Shown one piece after another: positions 1 to 8,243 of a stretch of DNA of 64,000 nt. The position numbers were made by a program, and so were the translations under genes. The stretch is from Mycobacterium paragordonae (GTDB lineage: Bacteria > Actinomycetota > Actinomycetes > Mycobacteriales > Mycobacteriaceae). The DNA is taken from NCBI RefSeq assembly GCF_003614435.1, contig NZ_CP025546.1, forward strand, positions 5,952,001-6,016,000. The letters run 5' to 3'. How positions within the stretch are numbered: the stretch's first letter is position 1; every line of letters begins with the position of its first letter. The notes beneath the pieces are model-generated. The model searched no databases and was not told the origin of the DNA. It saw only the letters and a list, made by a program, of their open reading frames with translations.

Positions 1-391
1 GGTGGCGCAGACCCACGACCCCACCGCGCACGCCGAGATCCTGGCGATCCGCGAGGCATGCACCAGACTCGGCACCGAGCATCTGGTCGGCACCACCATC
101 TACGTACTGGCCCACCCCTGCCCGATGTGCCTGGGTTCGCTCTATTACTGCTCCCCCGACCAGGTCGTGTTCCTGACGACCCGCGACGCCTACGAGCCGT
201 ACTACGTCGACGACCGCAAATACTTCGAGCTGGCCACGTTCTATGACGAGTTCGCCAAGGACTGGCGAGACCGCCGGCTGCCGATTCGCGAGGAAACCCG
301 CCCGGAGATCCAGGAGGCCGCCGTCGACGTCTACCGCACGTGGCAGCAGCGCAACGGCGGCCGGCGCCAGGCGACCGTCGTTCCCGACTGA
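1..391 (+). CDS. Nucleoside/guanine deaminase, 5'-truncated by window edge
   Basis: Cytidine/deoxycytidylate deaminase-fold zinc enzyme that hydrolytically deaminates a purine or pyrimidine base. The zinc site is visible: HAE (His and catalytic Glu, in TAHAEILAIREAC) and PCPMC with the two zinc cysteines. The order HAE-N27-PCxxC and the C-terminal region rich in Tyr and Asp resemble guanine deaminase/TadA-like proteins. The GTG at position 2 is probably internal, because family members carry about 40 more residues before the HAE motif; the true start lies before base 1. It corresponds in position to the M. tuberculosis deaminase next to kmtR. Guanine, cytosine or tRNA adenosine cannot be separated as substrate from this fragment. 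Confidence 0.85.
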   Translation, partial: VAQTHDPTAHAEILAIREACTRLGTEHLVGTTIYVLAHPCPMCLGSLYYCSPDQVVFLTTRDAYEPYYVDDRKYFELATFYDEFAKDWRDRRLPIREETRPEIQEAAVDVYRTWQQRNGGRRQATVVPD

Positions 392-404
392 CAACGCGCT
401 CAGC

Positions 405-458
405 TTGACACCGCGCCCGCAGACTAAACTATTATCTACGTATGCACGCAGATAGTAG
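405..458 (+). promoter_or_regulatory. kmtR promoter with overlapping palindromic operator
   Basis: A TTGACA box (405-410) and an AT-rich -10 (TATTAT, 430-435) would start transcription at about 442, the A of the kmtR ATG, so the mRNA may be leaderless. An imperfect inverted repeat covers the -10 and the start codon: CTATTATCTACG (429-440), spacer tatgca, CGCAGATAGTAG (447-458), with 10 of 12 positions pairing. Such a site suits autorepression by an ArsR/SmtB dimer: bound protein would block both RNA polymerase and the ribosome start. The link to KmtR is inference from position. Confidence 0.65.
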
Positions 459-822
459 AGCTGATCGGCTGCCGGATGACCAGGTCGGCCTGGTGGTCGA
501 GGTCTTCCGGATGCTCGCCGACGCCACCCGCGTGCAGGTGTTGTGGTCGCTGGCCAAACACGAGATGTCGGTCAACGAACTCGCCGAGCATGTGGGCAAA
601 CCCGCCCCTTCGGTCTCCCAGCACCTGGCGAAGTTGCGCATGGCACGCCTGGTGCGGACCCGTCGCGACGGCACCACGATCTTCTACAGCCTGGAGAACG
701 ACCACGTGCGCCAGCTGGTCATCGACGCCGTCTACAACGCCGAACACGCCGGCCCCGGAGTTCCCGGCCACCATCGCGGCGACGGCGGCGTCAAGGCGAT
801 CAAACGTCAAGCGTCACAATAA
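442..822 (+). CDS. kmtR: ArsR/SmtB metal-sensing repressor KmtR
   Basis: Winged-helix repressor of 126 residues that senses nickel/cobalt and releases DNA when metal binds. The HTH lies at about residues 42-66 (MSVNELAEHVGKPAPSVSQH). The metal ligands reported for M. tuberculosis KmtR (His88, Glu101, His102, His110, His111) are all present at the same numbers here, a strong identification. In M. tuberculosis KmtR controls itself and a cation-diffusion efflux gene; no such transporter lies in this window. The gene is followed after 23 bases by a His-rich peptide gene on the same strand, probably co-transcribed. Confidence 0.92.
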   Translation: MHADSRADRLPDDQVGLVVEVFRMLADATRVQVLWSLAKHEMSVNELAEHVGKPAPSVSQHLAKLRMARLVRTRRDGTTIFYSLENDHVRQLVIDAVYNAEHAGPGVPGHHRGDGGVKAIKRQASQ

Positions 823-845
823 TTTTCACGATAAGGAGAAAGAAA

Positions 846-1043
846 ATGTCCGAGCACACCCACGATGAGGCCCACGCCCACGAACACCAACACGGGGACG
901 TGCACCACAGCCACGCCCACACCACCCATGAGCACGAGCACGTCGCGCACGAGCACGCTCACTCACACGGCGACGGCACCGAACACACGCACCAGCACGT
1001 GCACCAGTCCGGTCTCGAAGAGGTGCACAGCCACACGCACTGA
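846..1043 (+). CDS. Small histidine-rich, probable metal-binding protein
   Basis: A 65-residue protein with 24 histidines (37%), mostly in His-X-His pairs mixed with Glu, Asp, Thr and Ala; no Cys, no signal peptide and no membrane segment. The start ATG follows a clear ribosome site AAGGAG (833-838) at 7 bases. It lies directly downstream of kmtR, so a role in binding or buffering nickel, cobalt or zinc is the natural inference. It is not a metallothionein (no Cys) and is too short for a transporter; it resembles His-rich tails of nickel chaperones only in composition. It ends 4 bases before the converging MpaB-family gene. Confidence 0.8.
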   Translation: MSEHTHDEAHAHEHQHGDVHHSHAHTTHEHEHVAHEHAHSHGDGTEHTHQHVHQSGLEEVHSHTH

Positions 1044-1047
1044 GCCC

Positions 1048-2088
1048 TCAGACCTCCGGGCAGTAGTGCTTGGGGTCACCCCGCTCGTCCAGCGGTGGCA
1101 GGTTGCGGGCCGGCGTCTGCGGCAGCGGTGCGTCGGCCGGAATGCGCCCGGATGCGCGGTCGAGTCCGGCACGGGCCCGCGGGTGCTTCCGGTACCGGAC
1201 CGGCACGAACGCGAAAACCGCGCGCACCACGCTGCCGAAGCGCCGGTGCAGCCACTCGTCGCGGCCTGACCACCGATAACCCAACCGCTCCCGGACGGCC
1301 GGGTGATACAGGCCGACCGTCAGCCAGAGAAAGAACGGCGCGGACAGCTTGGTCATGGCCGACCACAGCCAGTCGGGCAGCCACGGCGCGATCGGCGGCT
1401 TGCCGTAATTCGTCAGATCAAGGACCACCCGGGTCGCGAAGTTGTCCTCTAAAACGTTGCGGCACATGTGATCCCAGTAGACCTGGAACTCTTCCCAGGA
1501 CTTCGGCACCGGCCGCATGCTCATCCCGTACATCCGGTACCACTGGACGTGTTCGTCGAACAGCTGCCGCTTCTCCGCTTCGGTCAGACCGCCACAGAAC
1601 CACTCGGCCACGTGTAGCGTCCCGACGAAGAAGGTCGAGTGCGCCCAGTAGAAGACGTCCGGGTTCAACGCGTGGTAGCGCCGCCCCTGGTCGTCGACAC
1701 CCTTGATGTCGATGTGGTAGTCGCGCACTTCGGCACCGGTGGTCGGGGCGCGGTCACCGTCGAAGACCACGCCGCCGATTGGGTACAGGGACCGCATCAC
1801 CCGCGGGAGGGGCTCCCGCAGGAAAGTCGAGTGGTCCTTCACGGCGGCGCCCAACTGGGGGTGCATGTTCTGCATGGATCCCGCGAACGGCCCCTGCAGC
1901 ATGCCGCGCCAGTCGCCGAAGTACTTCCATGTCAGCGAGTCGGGGCCGAGCGGCTGCGGCGGAGCCTCGTAGCCCAGCGGTGATACCGGGCAGCCGACGG
2001 CCAGATCGGCCTGCCCGTCGGCGGGGGCGTCTGGCTCGGCGCTGGTCACCGGGCACGCCGCGGACGTATCTTGGGTCACTGGTGTCAT
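1048..2088 (-). CDS. MpaB/DUF2236 family oxygenase-like protein
   Basis: A 346-residue protein of the DUF2236 family, which includes latex-clearing protein (Lcp) and fungal MpaB haem enzymes; the natural substrate is unknown. The family core is visible from about residue 55 (KYFGDWRGMLQGPFAGSMQN), through the conserved W-x-H-x-T-F segment (YWAHSTFFVGTLHVAEWF) and E-x-F-x-x-Y-W-D-H-M, to a C-terminal hydrophobic stretch (SAPFFLWLTVGLYHPAVRERLG). The first 50 residues are Pro/Ala/Asp-rich and probably disordered. It corresponds to Rv0826 and is divergent from the TetR gene at 2146, which probably controls it. Confidence 0.8.
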   Translation of the reverse strand: MTPVTQDTSAACPVTSAEPDAPADGQADLAVGCPVSPLGYEAPPQPLGPDSLTWKYFGDWRGMLQGPFAGSMQNMHPQLGAAVKDHSTFLREPLPRVMRSLYPIGGVVFDGDRAPTTGAEVRDYHIDIKGVDDQGRRYHALNPDVFYWAHSTFFVGTLHVAEWFCGGLTEAEKRQLFDEHVQWYRMYGMSMRPVPKSWEEFQVYWDHMCRNVLEDNFATRVVLDLTNYGKPPIAPWLPDWLWSAMTKLSAPFFLWLTVGLYHPAVRERLGYRWSGRDEWLHRRFGSVVRAVFAFVPVRYRKHPRARAGLDRASGRIPADAPLPQTPARNLPPLDERGDPKHYCPEV

Positions 2089-2145
2089 TCCTCAGCTGTC
2101 AGAAATCTGACTACACGCGTTGTCAGAATCGATTCTAGGAGCGAA
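2089..2145. promoter_or_regulatory. Divergent promoter region with two palindromes
   Basis: The 57-base gap between the MpaB-family gene and the TetR gene contains GTCAGA-AA-TCTGAC (2098-2111) and the perfect 12-bp palindrome AGAATCGATTCT (2125-2136). Both fit TetR-type operators, and GTCAGAA occurs in both. The second is directly before AGGAG (2137-2141), the ribosome site of the TetR gene, so binding there could repress the regulator itself. Confidence 0.6.
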
Positions 2146-2778
2146 GTGCAGGCGGGTCAACGACGGGGCCGCTGGTCAGGCGTCCCCTTGGAGGACCGCC
2201 ATGCGTTGCGCCGCGACACGTTGGTGGCGGCCGGCGTCGAACTGCTTGGCGGCGAAGGCGGGCCCGCACTCACGGTGCGCGCCGTCTGCCGCCACGCCAA
2301 CCTGACCGAGCGGTACTTCTACGAGAGCTTCACCGACCGCGAGCACTTCGTCCGCGCGGTCTACGACGACGTCTGCACCCGCGCGATGGCGACGCTGACG
2401 TCGGCCAAGACCCCCCGCGCAGCCGTCGAGCAGTTCGTGGCGCTGATGGTCGACGACCCGGTGCGCGGGCGCGTCCTGCTGCTGGCACCCGCAGTGGAGC
2501 CGGTACTGACCCGCTCCGGGGCGGAGTGGATGCCCAACTTCATCGATCTGTTGCAGCGCAAGCTCTCCCGGATCGTCGACCCGGTCACCCAGAAGCTGGT
2601 CGCGACCAGCCTGATCGGCGCGCTGACGGCCCTGTTCACCGCGTACCTGAACAACCAGCTCGGTGCCACCCGCCAGCAGTTCATCGACTACTGCGTCGAC
2701 ATGTTGCTGGGCACGGCCGCCACCTACGTCGAACAGGGCTCGGCCGAAATCGCGGTCGCGTCCGCGCCGCACGATTAG
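2146..2778 (+). CDS. TetR/AcrR family transcriptional regulator
   Basis: A 210-residue regulator with an N-terminal TetR HTH at about residues 25-60 (LTVRAVCRHANLTERYFYES, ending in the typical Y-F-Y-x-x-F) and an all-helical C-terminal ligand domain. I chose the GTG at 2146 because AGGAG lies 4 bases upstream and the HTH then begins near the usual distance from the N terminus; an upstream start would run into the divergent promoter. It corresponds to Rv0825c. The adjacent divergent MpaB-family gene is the likely target. Ligand unknown. Confidence 0.8.
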   Translation: MQAGQRRGRWSGVPLEDRHALRRDTLVAAGVELLGGEGGPALTVRAVCRHANLTERYFYESFTDREHFVRAVYDDVCTRAMATLTSAKTPRAAVEQFVALMVDDPVRGRVLLLAPAVEPVLTRSGAEWMPNFIDLLQRKLSRIVDPVTQKLVATSLIGALTALFTAYLNNQLGATRQQFIDYCVDMLLGTAATYVEQGSAEIAVASAPHD

Positions 2779-2860
2779 CCGCGCGCCACGCCGGGCACCC
2801 TTTGCAGCGGTAGCCTCCTCAACCTTGACCGCACCGTGATGCGCCACACCGTCGGCAAAC

Positions 2861-2921
2861 TTGAATGCTACTGACGGACACAGATATATTGACTGCAACC
2901 AACAGACACAGATAACTGGAG
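2861..2921 (+). promoter_or_regulatory. desA1 promoter with a repeated decamer
   Basis: TTGAAT (2861-2866) and TATATT (2885-2890), 18 bases apart, form a good SigA-type promoter. The decamer GACACAGATA occurs twice, 28 bases apart (2877-2886 and 2905-2914), flanking the expected transcription start. A TetR repressor (MadR) is reported to control desA genes in mycobacteria; whether these decamers belong to its site is not something I can show. Ribosome site TGGAG at 2917-2921. Confidence 0.6.
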
Positions 2922-2926
2922 TTGCC

Positions 2927-3949
2927 ATGTCAGGCGAGCTGACCAATCTGCAGCTGCTACAGGAACTCGAGCCGATGGTCGAGAAGTACCTGAACCGGCA
3001 CGAGAGCATGCACAAAGACTGGAACCCGCACGACTACATCCCGTGGTCGGACGGGAAGAACTTCTACGCGCTCGGTGGACAGGATTGGGAGCCGGGGCAG
3101 TCCAAGCTGTCCGACATCGCGCAGGTCGCGATGGTGCAGAACCTGATGACCGAAGACAATCTGCCGTCGTATCACCGCGAGATCACCATGAACTTCGGCC
3201 TGGACGGCCCGTGGGGCCAGTGGGTGAACCGCTGGACCGCTGAGGAGAACCGGCACGGGATCGCGCTGCGCGACTACCTGGTGGTGACGCGCGCCGTCGA
3301 CCCCTACGAGCTGGAGAAGCTGCGCATGGAGGTGGTGAACCGGGGCTTCAGCCCGGGCCAGAACCACCAGGTGCGCGACGACCTGTTCGCCGAGAGCCTG
3401 TTCGACTCGGTCATCTACGTCACGTTCCAGGAGCTCGCCACCCGGATCTCGCACCGCAACACCGGCAAGGCCTGCAACGAGCCGATCGCCGACCAGATGC
3501 TGGCCAAGATCTCGGCCGACGAGAACCTGCACATGATCTTCTATCGCGACGTCAGCGAGGCCGGGTTCGAGATCGCGCCCAACCAGGCGATGAAGTCGCT
3601 GCACAAGATCCTGCGCAACTTCCAGATGCCCGGCTACCAGGTGCCCGAATTCCGGCGCAAGGCGGTGGTCATCGCGGTCGGCGGCGTCTACGACCCCCGC
3701 ATCCACCTCGACGACGTGGTCATGCCTGTGCTGAAGAAATGGCGCATCTTCGAGCGCGAGGACTTCACCGGCGAGGCCGCCGCGCTGCGCGACGATCTCG
3801 GTGTGCTGGTCAAGGAACTCGAAGCGTCCTGCGACAAGTTCGAGCAGTCCAAGCAGCGCCAGCTGGACCGGGAAGTCCGCACGGGCAAGAAGACCACCGC
3901 GTTCGAGCTGCACCAGACCGCCGGCAAGCTGACGTTGAGCGGGCGGTAG
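2927..3949 (+). CDS. desA1: Acyl-ACP desaturase DesA1
   Basis: Soluble di-iron acyl-[ACP] desaturase of 340 residues that introduces a double bond into meromycolic or long-chain acyl chains; essential for mycolate synthesis in mycobacteria. Class II di-iron ligands are visible: Glu76, the EENRH motif (Glu107, His110), Glu169 and the DENLH motif (Glu199, His202). I chose the ATG at 2927 (protein begins MSGELTNLQ) because it gives the length of M. tuberculosis DesA1 and follows TGGAG at 5 bases; upstream in-frame codons lie in the promoter. dusB follows after 6 bases and is probably co-transcribed. Confidence 0.95.
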   Translation: MSGELTNLQLLQELEPMVEKYLNRHESMHKDWNPHDYIPWSDGKNFYALGGQDWEPGQSKLSDIAQVAMVQNLMTEDNLPSYHREITMNFGLDGPWGQWVNRWTAEENRHGIALRDYLVVTRAVDPYELEKLRMEVVNRGFSPGQNHQVRDDLFAESLFDSVIYVTFQELATRISHRNTGKACNEPIADQMLAKISADENLHMIFYRDVSEAGFEIAPNQAMKSLHKILRNFQMPGYQVPEFRRKAVVIAVGGVYDPRIHLDDVVMPVLKKWRIFEREDFTGEAAALRDDLGVLVKELEASCDKFEQSKQRQLDREVRTGKKTTAFELHQTAGKLTLSGR

Positions 3950-3955
3950 TGCCCT

Positions 3956-5089
3956 TTGCGCATCGGCACCATCGAGCTGGCCAGCCCCGTCGTGCTGGCG
4001 CCCATGGCCGGGGTGACGAACGTCGCTTTCCGGTCGCTGTGCCGTGAGCTGGAGCAGGCGAAGGTAGGCACGGTCAGCGGACTGTACGTCTGCGAGATGG
4101 TGACCGCGCGCGCTCTCGTCGAGCGCCACCCGGTCACCATGCACATGACGACGTTCGCGCCGGACGAGTCGCCGCGCTCGCTGCAGCTGTACACGGTTGA
4201 CCCGGACACCACCTTCGCCGCGGCCAAGATGATCGCCGACGAGGGACTGGCCGACCACATCGACATGAACTTCGGCTGCCCGGTGCCCAAGGTGACCAAG
4301 CGCGGCGGCGGAGCGGCGCTGCCCTACAAGCGGCGGCTGTTTGGTCAGATCGTCGCCGCCGCGGTGCGCGCCACCGCCGGCACCGACATACCGGTGACCG
4401 TCAAGTTCCGCATCGGCATCGACGACCAGCACCACACCCACCTCGACGCGGGGCGTATCGCCGAGGCCGAAGGCGCGGCGGCCGTCGCGCTACACGCCCG
4501 CACCGCCACCCAGCGGTATTCGGGCACCGCCGACTGGGATCAGATCGCCCTGCTCAAGCAGCAGGTCCGCACCATCCCGGTGCTGGGCAACGGCGATATC
4601 TACGACGCCAGCGACGCATTGGCCATGATGGCCGCCACGGGATGCGACGGCGTGGTGATCGGCCGCGGCTGCCTCGGCCGACCCTGGCTGTTCGCCGAGC
4701 TGTCGGCCGCGTTCACCGGCACACCGGCTCCGGAGCCGCCCAACCTCGGCGAGGTCGCCGACATCATCCGACGGCACGGCGCTCTGCTGGCCGCCCATTT
4801 CGGTGAAGACAAGGGCATGCGCGACATCCGCAAGCACGTCGCCTGGTATCTGCACGGCTTCCCGGCCGGGTCCGACCTGAGGCGGGCGTTGGCGCTGGTC
4901 AAGACACTCGACGAACTCGACGACCTGCTCGACCGGCTGGATCGCGACGTCACGTTCCCGGAAGCCGGCAACGGCCCACGCGGCCGGCAGGGTTCACCGG
5001 CCCGAGTGTCGCTGCCCGACGGCTGGCTCAACGATCCCGACGACTGCCGGGTGCCGGAAGGCGCCGACGTCATGCACTCCGGCGGCTGA
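3956..5089 (+). CDS. dusB: tRNA-dihydrouridine synthase
   Basis: FMN-dependent TIM-barrel enzyme that reduces specific uridines in the tRNA D-loop. The signature is present: LAPMAGVTNVAFR near the N terminus, NFGCPVPKVTKRGGGAAL with catalytic Cys108, VKFRIG, LHARTATQRYSG and the FMN-phosphate loop GNGDIYD...GCDGVVIGRG. 377 residues, normal for the family. The only available start is TTG at 3956, because the desA1 stop codon lies in the same frame three codons upstream; TTG starts are accepted in mycobacteria. The C terminus (from about residue 330) is a Gly/Pro/Asp-rich tail. Confidence 0.93.
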   Translation: MRIGTIELASPVVLAPMAGVTNVAFRSLCRELEQAKVGTVSGLYVCEMVTARALVERHPVTMHMTTFAPDESPRSLQLYTVDPDTTFAAAKMIADEGLADHIDMNFGCPVPKVTKRGGGAALPYKRRLFGQIVAAAVRATAGTDIPVTVKFRIGIDDQHHTHLDAGRIAEAEGAAAVALHARTATQRYSGTADWDQIALLKQQVRTIPVLGNGDIYDASDALAMMAATGCDGVVIGRGCLGRPWLFAELSAAFTGTPAPEPPNLGEVADIIRRHGALLAAHFGEDKGMRDIRKHVAWYLHGFPAGSDLRRALALVKTLDELDDLLDRLDRDVTFPEAGNGPRGRQGSPARVSLPDGWLNDPDDCRVPEGADVMHSGG

Positions 5090-5284
5090 TCCGCAAGCCG
5101 GGGTGGCTGAACCGAGACACTCTCGAAATCGCGTCTCAGCCGAGAAATCAGTACGATATGAGCCTTAATGCAATTCCGCGGCGCCCGATACGGCGGTGCT
5201 GCGTTTACGTGTGCGCGTTGTGCCCGAAGAAGCCACACCATCGGTGGGGACGTCCGCATAGTGACTTTCGGAGGCCGGTAGGAC

Positions 5285-7462
5285 ATGAGTGACGGCGGGA
5301 AAGACGCCACTCCTGACCATCGGCGTGCGCGGAGCGCCGGTGATGCTGACTTCCTTACCGCAAATTCACAGCCATTGCGAGGCGCCGCGCCGTGGGAGCG
5401 TTTCACCGCACCGCACGCCGACGACGAGATGAGCCGGTGGTCGGCCGGCACCTTCTCCGGAGCCGAGCCGGATTCTTCTCGTGGAGCCGAACCCCGGGAA
5501 GCCGCGGGCAGCCACAACGACGGCGTCCTGAGCGTCGCGGACCTGATCGCGAAGCTCGGCGCCACCCTTCCGGACCGTCCCACCAATCACCACGTGGCCG
5601 ACGAACCAGAGGTGGTCGAGGACGAGCCCGCGGCCGCCGAAGAGCCCGCGGCCGCCGAATGGCCCGCGGCCGCCGAAGTGCCAGAGATCGCCGACCGCGA
5701 CGACCTGCTCGACACCCAGGTCATCCCCACTCCGGCGTACTCGCTGCAACTGCTCTCCGAAATCCCCGACCTCGGGGCGGCCAACTATCCGGAGGATGCG
5801 GACCAGGCGCCGCGCCGGAAGCGACGCCGTGCCTCCTCCCCGGCTGCCGCGTCCGACGCCAAAGCCCCGAAGCGCAAGTCCCGCCGGCGGCCCATCCTGA
5901 TCGCGGGCCGGTCCATGGTGGCGCTCATCGCCCTGCTGTCGCTGGTCCTCACCGGCGGCGCGTGGCACTGGAGTTCGTCGAAGAACAATCAGCTGAACAC
6001 CGTCAGCGCCTTGGACCCCGGGTCCGCCGACATCGTCGACCCCAACGCGCAGTACGGCGACGAGAACTTCCTGATCGTCGGCATGGACTCGCGCCTGGGC
6101 GCGAACGCCAATGTGGGGGCCGGCGACACCGAGGACGCCGGTGGCGCCCGTTCGGACACGGTGATGCTGGTCAACATTCCCGCTAACCGCAAACGGGTGG
6201 TCGCGGTGTCGTTTCCCCGCGACCTGGCGATCAACCCCATTCAGTGCGAGGCCTGGAATCCCGAGGACGGCAAGTACGGGCCGATCTACGACCCGAAGAC
6301 CGGCAAGACCGGTCCCCGGATGGTCTACACCGAGACCAAACTGAACTCCGCGTTCTCCTTCGGCGGCCCCAAGTGCCTGGTGAAGGTGATCCAGAAGTTG
6401 TCCGGTTTGAGCGTCAACCGCTTCATCGCCATCGACTTCGTCGGCTTCGGGCGCATGGTCGAGGCCCTCGGCGGAGTCGAGGTGTGCAGCACGACGCCGC
6501 TGAAGGACTACGAGCTGGGGACGGTGCTGGCCCACGCCGGTCGCCAGGTCATCGACGGTCCGACCGCGCTGAACTATGTGCGCGCCCGTCAGGTCACCAC
6601 GGAGAGCAACGGCGACTACGGCCGAATCAAGCGTCAGCAGCTGTTCCTGTCCTCGCTGCTGCGGACGATGATCTCCGAGGACACGTTGATGAACCTCAAC
6701 AAGCTCAACAACGTCGTCAACATGTTCATCGGCAACAGCTACGTGGACAACGTCAAGACCAAAGACCTGGTCGAACTCGGCCGTTCCCTGCAGCACATGG
6801 CGGCCGGGCACGTCACGTTCGTGACCGTGCCCACCGGCGTGACGGACCAGGACGGCAACGAGCCGCCGCGGACCGCGGACATGAAGGCGCTGTTCACCGC
6901 GATCATCAACGACGATCCGCTGCCCAAGGAAAACGACCAGAACGCGCAGAGTCTGGGCACCTCGCAGACGTCCGGGACCGGCCCCAGCACGACCAAGAAG
7001 CCGCCACAGCCGCAACCGGACTCGGCCCCGGCCACCGACCTGCACCGCGAGCAGGTGACGACGACCTCCCCGCAGGAGGTCACGGTCCAGGTGTCCAACG
7101 GCACCGGTACCGAGGGTCTGGCCGCCACCGCCGCGGGCCAGCTCAAGCGCAACGGCTTCAACGTGATGACGCCGGACGACTACCCGAGTTCGCTGAAGTC
7201 GACGACGGTGTTCTTCTCGCCCGGCAACGAGCAGGCCGCCGCCACGGTCGCCGCGGCGTTCGGTAACTCCAAGGTGGAGCGGGTCACCGGGATCGGCTCG
7301 GTGGTCCAGGTGGTGCTCGGGCCGGACTTCAGCGCGGTGAGTTCGCCGCCGCCCAGCGGCTCCTCGGTGAGCATGCAGGTCAGCCGGAACACCAGCAGCC
7401 CGCCGACCCGGCTGCCGGAGGATCTGACGGTCACCAATGCCGCCGACACCACCTGCGAATAG
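5285..7462 (+). CDS. LytR-CpsA-Psr (LCP) family cell-wall ligase
   Basis: A membrane-anchored LCP protein of 725 residues, a family that transfers polyprenyl-phosphate-linked glycans (arabinogalactan in mycobacteria) to peptidoglycan. Order: a disordered, acidic, Ala/Glu/Pro-rich cytoplasmic N terminus (1-170), a Lys/Arg-rich patch (RRKRRRASS, then KRKSRRRP), one membrane helix at about 210-230, the LCP domain at about 258-450 (FLIVGMDSR, ARSDTVMLVNIP, VSFPRDL, ALNYVRARQ, RIKRQQ; conserved Arg and Asp residues intact) and a C-terminal LytR_C domain at about 595-685. It corresponds to Rv0822c. GGAGG (5270-5274) precedes the ATG by 10 bases. Co-location with pst/phoU is conserved but unexplained. 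Confidence 0.9.
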   Translation: MSDGGKDATPDHRRARSAGDADFLTANSQPLRGAAPWERFTAPHADDEMSRWSAGTFSGAEPDSSRGAEPREAAGSHNDGVLSVADLIAKLGATLPDRPTNHHVADEPEVVEDEPAAAEEPAAAEWPAAAEVPEIADRDDLLDTQVIPTPAYSLQLLSEIPDLGAANYPEDADQAPRRKRRRASSPAAASDAKAPKRKSRRRPILIAGRSMVALIALLSLVLTGGAWHWSSSKNNQLNTVSALDPGSADIVDPNAQYGDENFLIVGMDSRLGANANVGAGDTEDAGGARSDTVMLVNIPANRKRVVAVSFPRDLAINPIQCEAWNPEDGKYGPIYDPKTGKTGPRMVYTETKLNSAFSFGGPKCLVKVIQKLSGLSVNRFIAIDFVGFGRMVEALGGVEVCSTTPLKDYELGTVLAHAGRQVIDGPTALNYVRARQVTTESNGDYGRIKRQQLFLSSLLRTMISEDTLMNLNKLNNVVNMFIGNSYVDNVKTKDLVELGRSLQHMAAGHVTFVTVPTGVTDQDGNEPPRTADMKALFTAIINDDPLPKENDQNAQSLGTSQTSGTGPSTTKKPPQPQPDSAPATDLHREQVTTTSPQEVTVQVSNGTGTEGLAATAAGQLKRNGFNVMTPDDYPSSLKSTTVFFSPGNEQAAATVAAAFGNSKVERVTGIGSVVQVVLGPDFSAVSSPPPSGSSVSMQVSRNTSSPPTRLPEDLTVTNAADTTCE
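5624..5677 (+). repeat. Three in-frame tandem 18-bp repeats
   Basis: GAGCCCGCGGCCGCCGAA twice in perfect copy, followed by a third copy differing in its first two bases. It encodes EPAAAE-EPAAAE-WPAAAE in the disordered cytoplasmic region of the LCP protein. Slippage here would change the length of the linker without breaking the frame. Confidence 0.9.
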
Positions 7463-7532
7463 CACAACATCGTTTGTGAACAGGACGTGCCGCTGCACGC
7501 CATCGGCTATGTCCAGAACGTAGGCTTTACAC

Positions 7533-8201
7533 ATGAGAACCGCCTACCATGAGCAGCTCGCGGAATTATCCGAGCGACTCGGCGAGATGTGCGGGCTGGC
7601 CGGGATTGCGATGGAGCGGGCTACTCAAGCCTTGTTGCAGGCCGATCTGGTGCTGGCCGAGCAGGTCATCACCGACCACGAGAGAATATCGGCGCTCAGC
7701 GCCCAGGCGGAGGAGAGCGCCTTCGTCCTGCTGGCCCTGCAGGCGCCGGTAGCCGGTGACCTGAGGTCGATCGTCAGCGCGATCCAGATCGTCGCCGACA
7801 TCGACCGGATGGGCGCGCTGGCGCTGCACGTCGCAAAGATCGCCCGCCGCCGGCACCCGCAGCACGCGCTGCCCGAAGAGGTCAACGGCTACTTCGCCGA
7901 AATGGGAAGCATCGCAGTCGAATTGGGCAACAGCGCGCAAGAGGTACTGCAGACCCACGACCCGGAGAAGGCGGCCCGGATCCGCGAAGAAGACGACGCG
8001 ATGGACGACCTGCACCGGCACCTGTTCAACGTGCTGATGGACCGGGAGTGGAAGTACGGCGTAGCTGCCGCGGTGGATGTCACGCTGCTGGGCCGATTCT
8101 ACGAACGCTTCGCCGACCACGCCGTCGAGGTGGCCCGCCGGGTCATCTTCCAGGCCACCGGCAAGTTCGCCGAAGGCGAGCCCAGCCCCACCTCGCACTG
8201 A
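7533..8201 (+). CDS. phoU: Phosphate-uptake regulator PhoU (PhoY2-like)
   Basis: Two PhoU repeats (about residues 5-105 and 115-215) forming the helical bundle that binds metal and mediates inhibition of the SenX3-RegX3 (PhoR-PhoB type) kinase by the Pst transporter. The conserved E/D-x-x-x-D motifs are visible ([35 protein letters not shown]). 222 residues, typical. A TAGGCT box at 7521-7526 places transcription start at the ATG, so the message may be leaderless. It converges with the pstSCAB operon rather than being its last gene, an order conserved with M. tuberculosis phoY2-phoT. Confidence 0.93.
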   Translation: MRTAYHEQLAELSERLGEMCGLAGIAMERATQALLQADLVLAEQVITDHERISALSAQAEESAFVLLALQAPVAGDLRSIVSAIQIVADIDRMGALALHVAKIARRRHPQHALPEEVNGYFAEMGSIAVELGNSAQEVLQTHDPEKAARIREEDDAMDDLHRHLFNVLMDREWKYGVAAAVDVTLLGRFYERFADHAVEVARRVIFQATGKFAEGEPSPTSH

Positions 8202-8239
8202 CGGCGTCAGACGCCGCGCGCAACCCCCGCCGCGCGGGG
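8202..8239. terminator. Paired hairpins between converging phoU and pstB
   Basis: Directly after the phoU stop is CGGCGTC-a-GACGCCG (8202-8216), then CCCCGC-cgc-GCGGGG (8225-8239), ending just before the pstB stop. Both are strong GC stems without a U-tract, as is common for mycobacterial terminators, and would read in both directions. Confidence 0.55.
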
Positions 8240-8243
8240 ACGC

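Noticed and set aside
2957..4441. 494-codon minus-strand frame over desA1 and dusB
   Set aside because: Shadow frame over two strongly identified genes; no recognisable motif or ribosome site.
5366..7534. 722-codon open frame on the minus strand
   Set aside because: It is antisense to the LCP gene; composition is that of a shadow frame (His/Val/Arg-rich, no domain motifs), as happens in GC-rich DNA.
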